From positions 13,765,125 through 13,829,124 of the forward strand of contig NC_084599.1 of assembly GCF_033807715.1 (NCBI RefSeq): DNA of 64,000 bases. Direction: 5' to 3'. How positions within the stretch are numbered: the first letter of the stretch is position 1; each line of letters starts with the position of its first letter. This document shows, piece by piece, positions 20,070 to 32,000 of this stretch. The notes beneath the pieces were generated by a model. The model did not search any database. It was given only the letters and a program-made list of their open reading frames with translations, and was not told the DNA's origin. The translations under genes were made by a program, and so were the position numbers. The stretch comes from Cololabis saira. Its lineage: Eukaryota; Chordata; Actinopteri; Beloniformes; Belonidae.

Positions 20070-23000
20070 TCAATCTGTGTTGCTGCACCAGGCTGCTGCG
20101 TTGTTGAACATCCTCAGCCAGGGTGAAGGCGTGAGGGAGGGCCGGAGGTCCCGGGGGGCCCAGGGCCACTGCCAGCCCAGGGTGCAGCGCTCCGGGTGTG
20201 GCATCATGGCCAGGTGTCTCCCGTCCCTGGAGCAGAGCCCTGCAACTCCCTGAGGCGAGCCATTGGGGTTTAGGGGGTACTCCTCAGTGGGGTTACCCTG
20301 GTCGTCAAGGTAACGGAGCGGGGAAAGTCCACTGGACATAATCGAGTCTTGGGCCTGGGAGCTACGGAACTGAAACAGGCCTGCAGGAGGGAGAGAGAGT
20401 TGGGATTAAATCAATATGAAGCGCAGCTGCTGATTACAGAACATAGTGACCTGTGGCGAATGAGTCAGCAAAATTAATCATTGTGCAAGATCGAAACTTC
20501 CACACTGACTAACCTGCATGTGCTAAGTTACGGTTTAGCATTTCAGTGCTTTGATCTGCAGTTACTGAAGAACTATATTTGTCAAACGTGCGACCTTATG
20601 GGACGCAACCTCCTTTTACAGGAGCTGAAGTGGCTCGGACTTTACCTTCTCCATGTGCAACCCAGACTCCCAGAGCAGATCCCTCCATCCCTCTGAGCCA
20701 AATGGAGGGAGACTCCCGGATCCCAACGCTTACAAACCGCGACTCAAACCTGCCAGACTTATTGTGGGTCAGCACCACCTCGGAGCCTGTGCCCAAAAAG
20801 CAAACAAAGAAGAAAGAAGAATACGTCACTGTTGTTTAAATCACAACATCGTGGCTCTCTTTTCTCTCTCCTCCTACCTGCTCCTTCCTTTTCCTCCCCC
20901 ACCCAGCCCAACAGGGCGAGCAGCTGGCAGCCGTTGCACACTCCCAGACTCACGGTGTCTTCCCTCCGCTGGAAGCGATCAAACTCAGCCTTGGCTTTTG
21001 GGTTGTAGGTGACAGTTGCAGCCCAACCTTTATGACAGAAATATAGCCCACACCAGAACAAAAAAAACCCAAATCAGCATCCGAACTAGGGCTGGGCGAT
21101 ATGGACCAAAAGTCATATCTCGATATTTTCTAGCTGAATGGCGATACTCGATATATATCGATATTTTTTCTGTGCCATAATTGGGGTATCCCCCAAAACA
21201 TTATAGCATAGGATCTCTGTTAGCTTCATTTTTTTCTGAGGCAAACCCTTAAAAAAACAGTCTCGTTTTAATACAAAGCCTCGTGCCAAATGTCACACAG
21301 GTACCTTTATTAACAGAGGTCTGCACAATATCAAAATGTATAAAACAAAAGAAATAAAAATAAACTGCCTGCATATATAGAATAAAAATGCTTCTTGAAT
21401 AAAATAAAACAAATATCCCTTTCCTGCATAACAATTAAATTCAAATACACTGGGCAATTAATACAATAAGACAGTACCAGGCAGACTTTTCCACTGAGGT
21501 TGACAGTTGTGCAAATAACAAAACATTTGTGCAAATCTCAAATAAAACATTCAAGTCAATTTGTCACAAAATAAGCTATATCAAAAGTTTTTTTTTTTTT
21601 TTTAAATCGATATAAACGATATTGTCTCGTACCATATCGCGTTTGAAAACATATCGATATACATTAAAATCTCGATATATCACCCAGCCCTAATCCGAAC
21701 GGGGTCCGTGGATGAATATGTGTGGTTTCACTAACCTTTAGCTGATCCCAGGACGTCGGCGTAGCTGAACCCACCAACAAACACAACTGCTTTGAAAGGC
21801 TCAAGGGTTAAAGAACCAGAGCACAGGTCCTGCATGGTCACATCCCAGACCTGCACATGCACCATGAGGGTTAAAAATGGGAAACTTTCAACTAACCGTT
21901 CATTAAGCTTTTATTATTATTATTATTACTAATGACCTCAAAGCCAGCCATGTATAGAGAGACGGACATCTCTCGATCTCCATTGCTGCCCTCTTCTCTG
22001 ACCACTGCGACACGTGGCGGCCCTGCAGCTGAAAGAGCAGCGTATCATTCCCAGACCACCGATCAAACAAACTGATTTCAAAGATTACATTTTCATCGGT
22101 GCAAATTTAATCTTACTAAGGTGACGGATGCTGGGTGTTTCAGAGGGGTCGAAGCTCAGTTTAAAGAACGGCTGTGTCCTCTTGGTTAGCCCTTCCTCTT
22201 CCTGTTTAACACAGAGCTCGTTGGCTTGAAAGCACTCCAGACGGAAGCTTGTGTCCTCCCAAACTGCCCTGAGGTCAGGCAGCGGCTCTCTGAGGACCTC
22301 CTGTCCATCCACGCAGACTCTGACCTGACAAGTAAAAGTGGGATGACAGCGGTCACGACAGGTGAGGAGAACAGGCTTTTCATACACTTGGCGGTGAAAA
22401 CAACTCACTGTAGCGCCAGGTCCGAAGCCACAGGTTCTACCGATCTGCAGGCACTGCACACCTGCGTCGCTGTACCTCTGACAAACAGCTTCAAGGTCCA
22501 ACTGTGAAACCTCCAGAACCAAACCAAGCTCCTCGCTGAACAGAAGATCCATGACTGCACAGGTAACGTGATGCAGAAACACATAGTTAATCATGCAACT
22601 CCAAAAGATAACAGGGAAACAAAATCAAATGACTCAATCACATCAGTCACCTCCGGCTCCTTGTGACGGCAGCTCAACATCAATCCCACGGTTTCCAGCA
22701 AACGCCATCTCCAGCAAGCAGGAAATGAGACCTCCGTCGCTGATGTCATGCCCTGCACTGAGCAGCCGATCTGAGAGAACAGAAATAAATCCATCACAGT
22801 TCCTTTCACAGCAGCATTACACATTTAAATTATTTTCCATCATGCCCAAGCATGTCAGAATACTGTGCTGTACTGAAATGCACACTATAACCACTAGGTG
22901 GCAATGTAATCACAGCACAAAGTCTCAACATTGACAGCCAACTAAATTAATCCAAAAAACATTTGTTCACAGACAGAAACACAGTCGAGACTATTAAATC

Positions 23001-26000
23001 TTTCATGCGACTTCAGACTGACCCTGCATGAGTTTTTGAGTGGTATTGAAGCAGGAAGTCAGTAGTTGTGGCTGGTCCAGGTCAGGAGAGCAGTCTCCGA
23101 GCTGGCTGTAGCACTGAGAGAGGGCAGAGCCTCCGAGACGATGGTTGCCTGGACTGAGAGGAACCCACAACAGCACACCTGCACAGAGACAAGAACAGGT
23201 CAGAGCACGGCGGCTTGTTAGGAGCTCTGTGACGTCTGGGTGGAGGAAAAAAGAAAAGCTCAGAACAAGTTCTGTTTCTGCCGTCAAATATCAATTTATT
23301 ATGAGCAGTTAGATTTGAGGAACTGTATTTGTCTGAGTTAGTTATACAAGTGCACACTAAACCTTTGCCATCGGGATCTTGGAGATCAGGCGTCACCGTG
23401 GCGGTGATGTCAGGACAAACGGCGTATGCAGAGACAACCAGAGCACCTGCAACAGAAGCAGAGGATGGTTGGTTTCATGAAACTCCACCTTCCTCACACA
23501 CATGCACACATCTGGAACCACGAAGCCAAAGTACCTGGAGCTTTGACGGTCTCTTTCCCCACCCGTGCTGCCATACTCAGTGAGTCCTTGCCTCCATCGA
23601 CAGCCACTCCCAGCTGGCTCATGACCTCACACATGGCTTTGCAGGCCTCCCACAGGCAGGCCCCCTCACCACGCAGCTTGGCAGCCCACATCCAGTTACC
23701 ACTGCACTTCACATCCTGAGACACACACAATAAATAAAATGTATTATCTGGAATCTGTGCAAGTTTTGATCACAAGAGGACCTGGTACACAGCGTTGCCA
23801 TCTAATTAAGCACACACATAATTACATACACTTGACGATTGGAAAAGGAATATCTTTTTATTTCCTGGTGCCATTTATGCAACAGTGACCCCACCTTCAG
23901 TGCCGTGATTCTGGCAAACACCAGATTGGTCAGAGCCTCTCCTACAGCCATGCGAGCCCCCGCTGCAGGACAGACGAGCCCTTTAATTGGCTGCTCCCCG
24001 ATGGCCGTCGCTGCCCCTTCCAGACTGAATGGTGACAGAGCAACAACAGCCACGTCGGCCAGTGGGGTGTGAAGAGGGCCGACGCACTGTTGCTGGGCAA
24101 CCAAGCCAGTCACGGACCGGTCCACCTGAGGCGGGGAGGGAGAGAGGACGTGGAAAGTTACTGAGAGTCGACACTGATTCATGTCTACAGGCAGAAGCCA
24201 TGCGAGACGAGAATGTAACACGCAACCTTGTTGGTCAGGTAGCGTTTGGAGGCCACGGCCGGCAAACGCAACACTCGCTGCAGAGCGTCCTTGACCGTCA
24301 GCCCGGCGGGAAGCGTCAGCGGCTGAAGCGTCGAGGCCACTCGCTCCATCCTAAACTCCTTCTGCGGCATCTTTCCCAGAACCCACTCCAGCTGCAGGTC
24401 GACAGGATGACGCACCTGGTCGGCCTGATCTCCGCCGCTTCTCTCATCATCAACCAGCACAATCTGTGGGAAAAATTACAGAGATTAAAAAAAAACAAAA
24501 AAAAACGATAACTTGAAGTGTCGTTTTATGTGAGGTTCAGACTAGGGCTGGGCGATATGGACCAAAAGTCATATCTCGATATTTTCTAGCTAAATGGCGA
24601 TACTCGATATATATCGATATCTTTTCTGTGCCATAATTGGGGTTTCCCCCAAAGCATTATAGCATAGCATCTCTGTTAGCTTCATTTTTTCTGAGGCAAA
24701 CCCTTAAAAAAAACTGTCAGTTTTAATACAAAGCCTCGTGCCAAATGTCACACAGGTACCTTTATTAACAGAGGTCTGCACAATATCAAAATGTATAAAA
24801 CAAATGAAATAAAATAAACTGCCTGCATATATAGAATAAAAATGCTTCTTGAATAAAATAAAACAAATTCACATACACTGTGCAATTAATACAATGTAGA
24901 CAGTAACAGGCAGACTTTTCCACTGAGGTTGCCAGTTGTGCCAATAACAAAACATTTGTGCAAATCTCAAATAAAACATTCAAGTCAATTTGTCACAAAA
25001 TAAGCTATATCAAAATCATAAAAAATAAATAAATAATAAATTTAAATCTATATAAACGATATTGTCTCGTACCATATCGCATTTGAAAATATATATCGAT
25101 ATATATTAAAATCTCGATATATAGCCCAGCCCTAGTTCATACTATCTAAACCTCGCCAGCATGTATTGATCAGTATTTGTTTGACGAGCACAGTAGATGC
25201 AGATTTATGACACCTGCCTTGCCATCTCCTGTGATGTTTCCCACGAAATCAACGGGACACTTCTCCCGCTGACACACCCTCTCCAGGAAGGGCCTGTCTG
25301 GTGGGAGGAGCAGAAGAGCGTTGCTCTCCTGATACTCGGCCCCCCACAACTCCATCACACTTAAGGTGGGGTCACCTTTCTATACCACAAAAGATGAACA
25401 GGAAACAACATAATTTAACCAAGATGATGCAAAGCAGAAGACATCGATCTAAAAAAAAGGAAGTAGATAAATATTTTACGAGTAATCCTATTGCTTTTAT
25501 TACCTTGAATCTACTGCAGTGGATCACAGCTCCTGCGGGCTCACTGAGCTCTTTGAGCACATTACCTGAAATTGAGAATGTGGCTTAATAGCTTCACTTT
25601 GATCTCAATCTTTAAAGCTTATATAAATCATAAAAATCTTCCACGGCTCTGGTACCATTCCCTCCTGCCCCCTGGTCATGAATACTGCAGATTGGATTCC
25701 TGTCACTTCTCTCCAGACAAGCCCTGAGAGCACGATTCATCTTCTGCTCCATCTCGGCATCTCCTCTCTGGACCGCCCCGAGATCCCTGTCGCTGCAGTT
25801 GTCTCCTTGGACCTACAGGCCAAGATTTAAATCCTCAGTAGAGTCAGCGTGTGAGACCACTGTGATTTAGAGAAGAGTACGTACTTCAACGGAAGAGGCT
25901 GCTCCTCCTCCCACACCGATCCGGTACACCGGTCCTCCGATCTTCACCACCTCCATTCCTTATTGATGAGAGCAGCGGAAGCAGACGGACGGTGTTAGTC

Positions 26001-29000
26001 ATCGATCAATATGTACGTAACTATATTCGGCATTGATTAGACTCAGCCGACACACTGAGTTAACGTGTTACCTGGCCGGGCTTCTTCTTTCTCCACATGT
26101 GTGTCTACGATCGACCCGAGACCACCGCTGAACATGATCGGCTTGATCCACTCCCGTCGCTCCCCGTCAGCCAGACGCATGCCGAAGGAACGGGCAAAGC
26201 CTGGAGGAAGGTGGTGGTTAGGGTTGGGTATCGATTCAAATGTCAAGAATCGATTCGATTCCGATTCTTAAGATTCAGAATCGATTATCATGATTCGATT
26301 CAATACGATATTGATTTGGCTTAGTGTTATTTAAAATGTTTTTTTGAGCTGTTGCCTGAATTATATGACTGTAAAATAACTAGTGAAATAATAATTTCAC
26401 AATAATTATTGTGAAATAACTAAGAAATAAATAACTCAAACAGGCCTTTCAATATCCATTTAAAGTGCAAAAAAGAAAGAAATTGCAACAGTTCATGCAG
26501 TAAACAAATAATTTTAGCTTATCTAATTTATTCTGTCACCACGCACACATATTGCCATGAAGCACCTGGCATTTTTCAGAAGTGTCATGACAAACTGTGT
26601 GTCCGACTACTGGGATTAAAGATCACCTGGCGAAAATGATGGAAAAAAAAAATATATATATAAAAAAATAAATAAATATCAAAAAAATAAATAAATCGAT
26701 CTTTAGACATAAGAATCGATTTTTAGGAATTAATATGAGAATCGATTTAGAATTGGAAAATCGATTTTTTTCAACACAGGCCTAGTGGTGGTGCAAAGTT
26801 GGTAACACCAGATAATACTGACAAGAATACTGCAGTTTTGTTTACTTCTGTAAGTGAATGTCATGCCGTAGTGAAGATATCACATGTATTCCTTTATTTT
26901 ACAGTAATGTTTTGATTAACAGTGATTTTTAATCCAGTACTGCTGCAGTATGTGTAGTGACAGGTTACCTGACAAGACAGGTTCTCCAAATTTGTTGCCG
27001 TAATCAGACGCTCCATTGCTGGCCTCGATGGCAACCTGCAGAGGAGGTGCAAAGCTGGACGGGTACTCCCATCCCTCCCCTTCACACTCCCAGGGGAGAC
27101 GGTACCCTGTGATGGAGGACAGAAGGCGTGATGAATGAAGAAGCCTTAACATGCTTGACGCCTGAATATGAATATAACCTCATTCAAGCAAATGTAATGT
27201 TGTGTTGGCACAAGGCGACAGGTCCGGAGCTGCATGTTCTCATGTGAAGATTAAAGTATAAGAATCAACAAAAACATAGCCTTTCACTGCCGACATTTCA
27301 GGCTCAGAAGATCTGACTACAATAACAGACGTATATTCTGCCAAATTTACGTGCCGCTATTAATGTCTTGGATCTTCAATAAATGTATGACATCATTATG
27401 AGCCAATCAGAAGCAGCTGTGGCAAAGCAAAACGGGCTCTGAGGAAGTAAAATTCTAACTGTTTGCATTAAAATGTGATATTCAGTTATATGTTATTATT
27501 AAAAGTCACAGGGTTTAAAGTTTCTTTTTAATGTCCTTGGATTTTAATCCCTTATTTTAGTTTTTGTTAATATTATTTGCAACTTTTTCAATGTTTGCTG
27601 ATTGATTTTGGAATTTAAACATGAATATAGATGCTAAATATTTGCCGCAAGGTTGTAGTTCAAAAAACATTCATGACCAGACTAGTGTGCGGTATTTTAT
27701 TCTGAAAAAACATTGGGCAACATCCATTTCAACACCTATGCCTCCTCAGGAAATAAAGAGAAATGTGCTTCCTCTGAAATCCAGTGGACTGTACATAAAA
27801 AGATGGATGGAAGCCAGAAAAGCAAAGTCATCATCAAAGATTTCCCTTCTCTCAACATGTGAAACATCTCTCATGTTCCATGCATTGTGTTCAGATCTTA
27901 TTTTGGGAGTGATGAAGATTAAAAACAAGCACATTAAGAGGATCAGCCAGGGCTGGGTGTTATAGTAAAAGAGGCTAGATTGAGATGGACTGGTCATATA
28001 AAAAGGAGCAAGAATGAATACATCACTAGAGGGATGCTAATGTTGGAGCTGGCAGGCTGGAAAACAGCAGAAGTAGAGATTCCTGGATGTGGTGAAAGAG
28101 GATATGAAGATGGTTGGTGCATCATTGCTTTGATTCATGTCACCCTGGTCTCTAACAATGTTCACACTCCTTAGGGTCTAATAGCAGGCAAAAATAGGGT
28201 TGTTCTAACTCCCTTTATCTTCTTCACATCCCAACCTGTTCAGACCAGGTTTAAGACTCAATCATGTCCTCGGTGGCCCATAACTCTCCGCCAGAACCTG
28301 GAGGCTTCCTGTTTCTTTGCTCTGGCTGCATCTGGTACCATCATTATTTACACATATCACTGATTACATTAACACTTTTCATTTTCTTCTACCTGTTATT
28401 TATGTATTATGGGCTTTCACAGTTTTATGATGCATTCTCTGCAGTTTTTCATACATTTTATGTTGCATAACTGTAACAGAAAGTTCTCATCTGTGTTATG
28501 GCGAAGCCTTATGATATAACATGCTGAATTTAATTTGCCGCCTTCAGCAAGGAACACTTTTTGGGCTGAAATAAAATAAAAAGATTATCATCAGTCGTGA
28601 ATAGATGCAACAGGCAGTAAAGGTCTAACCTGGGATGTGCAGGTTTCCAAAGCAGTACCCAGCAGTTCCGGCGATGACGTGGCCCCCTCGTCCAGCACTC
28701 TGCACGTCTCTGATACGGCCTCCCGTCCCCGTGGTGGCTCCGCTGAACGGCGCCACACCTACAAGGTCCATTCAGGAAGGGTTGAATATTCTGTTCTGCT
28801 TAACGCGACACGAGTGCTGGCGTACAAGCTAGCACGAGCGTTTATGGTCCTGACCGGTTGGGAAGTTGTGCGTCTCAGCGGTGAAGATGACGTGTCTTCG
28901 CGAAGGCCGCGTCTCATACGGACTCGCTGCGGACGGGTCTTTTGGGTAGATGCACTCGAGCTCAGTGCCTTTGATTCCACTGGATGCAGAAACACATTTC

Positions 29001-32000
29001 ACGCGGTCAGTGTGGACAGCGAAACAGAAAAATGAACCCCAAACCTTTGGTCTGACCCTTCACCTGCTGTTGTCGCAGAACTTGATGACGTTATTCTGGT
29101 TGCTGTGCCGCTGGGTGTCCATTATGAGACTGAACAAAGTCTCTTTCTGCTCCAGACCGTCAATAAACATTTTCCCCCGAAAGAACCAGTGGCGGCTGTG
29201 CTCACTGGGACGCCGAGGGAAAAGAGCACAGAATAAAATAAAATACAAATTCAGGAAACAAAAAAACCACAAAAGCAACACACACACAAAAGACACAAAG
29301 CACTCCCGCTAATTAGATCAATCCCACCTGTTGGACTGGGCCAGGTCAAAACACTCCACACTGGTGGGGTTCCTTTCAATCCTCTGGAACATCGATGTGT
29401 AGTAGTCCAGGTCCCAGGAGTCAAATGCCAGACCTGCGCACGATGACAAAAACACATAAAAAGCCAGCAGGAGGTGCTTGAGCTGAATGTTTCTGCATCA
29501 CACAAGTCAACTTTTCTGCAGTTACTGACCTTTAAAATGACCTTTAAAACTCAGACATCAACACACATGAAAAAAAAATAAAGTCAACTACAATGTGCAT
29601 GCTTAAAAAACGAAAAGATAAATCCAACATCTACTTGGTGCAGTTTTGTTTTTTTTTCTTGTGCAGATTAACTGGATCGTTTCCACAACATGTGAATTTA
29701 ACAGGGGCTCAAAATATGAATTAATCATTATGCAATGTTTACAAGCCATTTTAATGAGTCTCATCCCCTCCATTAGTTACCATTTTTAGCTCAACTAGGG
29801 AAGCTGATAATCAAACGAGTCCTTCAGGAATCTAAGCAGCTTCAGACTGAGTTTTAATTATTCCTTTAATAGGAGCGGTTGAGCATGGACGAGCCTAGAA
29901 AATATGCACCGAAACGAATCTCATTTATTTGATCTGCTAGAGAATATTAATGATGTTGAGTGAAGCAGCAGAGGATGAATATAATGATAGTTTGACCCCA
30001 AGCCTGTTCATATGAAGCAGGGAACGACCACTGTCCCAACATAAAAAAAACTGTCAGTGCTTAAAAACATAAACGTATTATCAGACAGTAAACTTGAACT
30101 TGTTGTTTGGCAAAATCTGAGGACTCGTCTCTGAGCATTCTCTGCATTTTCTGATATTTTTTTTAAACAAGCTGCTTCTCTTGCTGAGAAAGCACAAGGC
30201 AGAATGGGTATCTAGATGTTATTATACATACACTGATAGTTAGGGGTGGGCAAAAATATCGATATGGCAATATATCGCGATACTTTTCCAGCCGATTCAA
30301 TATCGATATTCAAAATTTGAATATCGATTTTTTTTTTTTTTTTTATCCCCGATCTTTTTCCCATTATATCACCCAGTGCTCCTACCTAAGTGACAGTCCT
30401 GGGCATTGCCACTCTCTACCAACCCTGGGAGGGCCCTGCACTGAGCTCAGGTTTTATTTCACGTTTTATTTTATTTTATCATTTATTTTTTATATAACAC
30501 AATTGCCTGTCCTTAAAACATGAAACATACTGGACAGAGGTTTATTTATTTATGGATTTATATCTATACTGACTGATCACTGTGCCTGTCCTTGGTTTTA
30601 GTACCCATCTTTCTTGTGTTTATTATCATTTGCCACATAATTAAAGCAACCTCATACTAAATTTAATGTTAATTTCATATGATGTAAATAATATGAAAAA
30701 CATATACAAATATGTTGTAACTTTAGCTTGTATAGTTATAATAAAACATTGTTTTGACTCAGTTTGTCCCATAATTTGTCACTATAATCTGATGAACGTA
30801 CAACTCGGATTTTAAGATTCATCACTATCATCTGATGTACATATATACAACTTGGATTTTAAGATGTGTAATGCATTTTGAAATTTTTCGGTGAACTATG
30901 TAGAATATAATAATCGGGATATCGCATAATCGGGATATCGCAATGTGTATCGTATCGTGGCTCAAGTATCGTGATGCGTATCGTATCGTGAGGTCCTTCC
31001 CAATACCCACCCCTACTGATAGTGATTTATGGTATCATCATTGTATCACTGAGCTCGCACTCAACATCTGGTTAAAACTTAAGAAGTCGATCTGACTGAT
31101 TTAAGCCTCTGACCTTTAGGTCCAGTAATGACACACTGAACACACACATGCACGTGCCAGTTAATCAGCAGCACCCCTGGCGTCCTGTGACTTCAACCAG
31201 CTAAGGAGTAATGTCATGCATCATGTGACACTCACAAAGTACTTACACATAGCTGCAGGACTGAGAGACAGCATGAAGATAAAGAAAAGATGAGAGGCAG
31301 GTCATGGTGCATTAGATCCAGTAAGAGAACTGGTCTGAACAAGAATAGTAAAGGCAGCGAGGGGGAGGAGGGGGGAGGCCGGAGATTGCTGGAACAGCAT
31401 CAATCTCACCCAGATCATCGTTGGCCTTCTCCAAGGCGGAGCGACCGTTCTTCAAGATGTCAACCTCAAACACAGGCTGCGGTTTGGTTTCCACGGCGAA
31501 GGAGGTGATGGGATCGTGATAGACGCACTCAGTCATGCTGTCATGAAGGCACTCAATCAGCTTCTTCACCTCTCCACTGAGCTCACTCAGGTTCCCGCCA
31601 GTCTCAGGCTGAGGAGACAGATGAGTCACTTCAGAGCAAAGCAGCAGGGAAACTAAACTCTGAATCAATGCTCTACTGGATTACTCGTGAGTGTTCCCAC
31701 CTTGACGAGAAACCTTCGAGAAAGCTCGACCCGAGTGACGTTGACGAGCCCGGCACTCTGGCAGATGGACACGGCGTTCGTGGACCAAGCGGTGGAGAAG
31801 TTCAACCTAAAAATGCAGCAGAGAAAAACAGTTTGAGAGGCTTTTTTTCGGACTTGCACTCCTGTGCAACATTTTGTACAATTCATCACATGTAACCCAA
31901 CCGTATCTGTTCAAACATTCCTCATTCTCAGTCACAAAAAGGTTCTTAGAGCAAAAAAATCCTAAAATGATCATGAATAAAATGACATTCATGTCAAATA

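Noticed and set aside
22085..22594. A single 169-residue pfas exon
   Set aside because: The frame is open only because an 84-nt intron lacks stops; splice borders and the family protein show two exons (22554-22409 and 22324-22117).
27621..27965. A 114-codon plus-strand frame in a pfas intron
   Set aside because: No recognisable domain; it abuts LINE C-terminal debris and is most likely eroded retroelement sequence.
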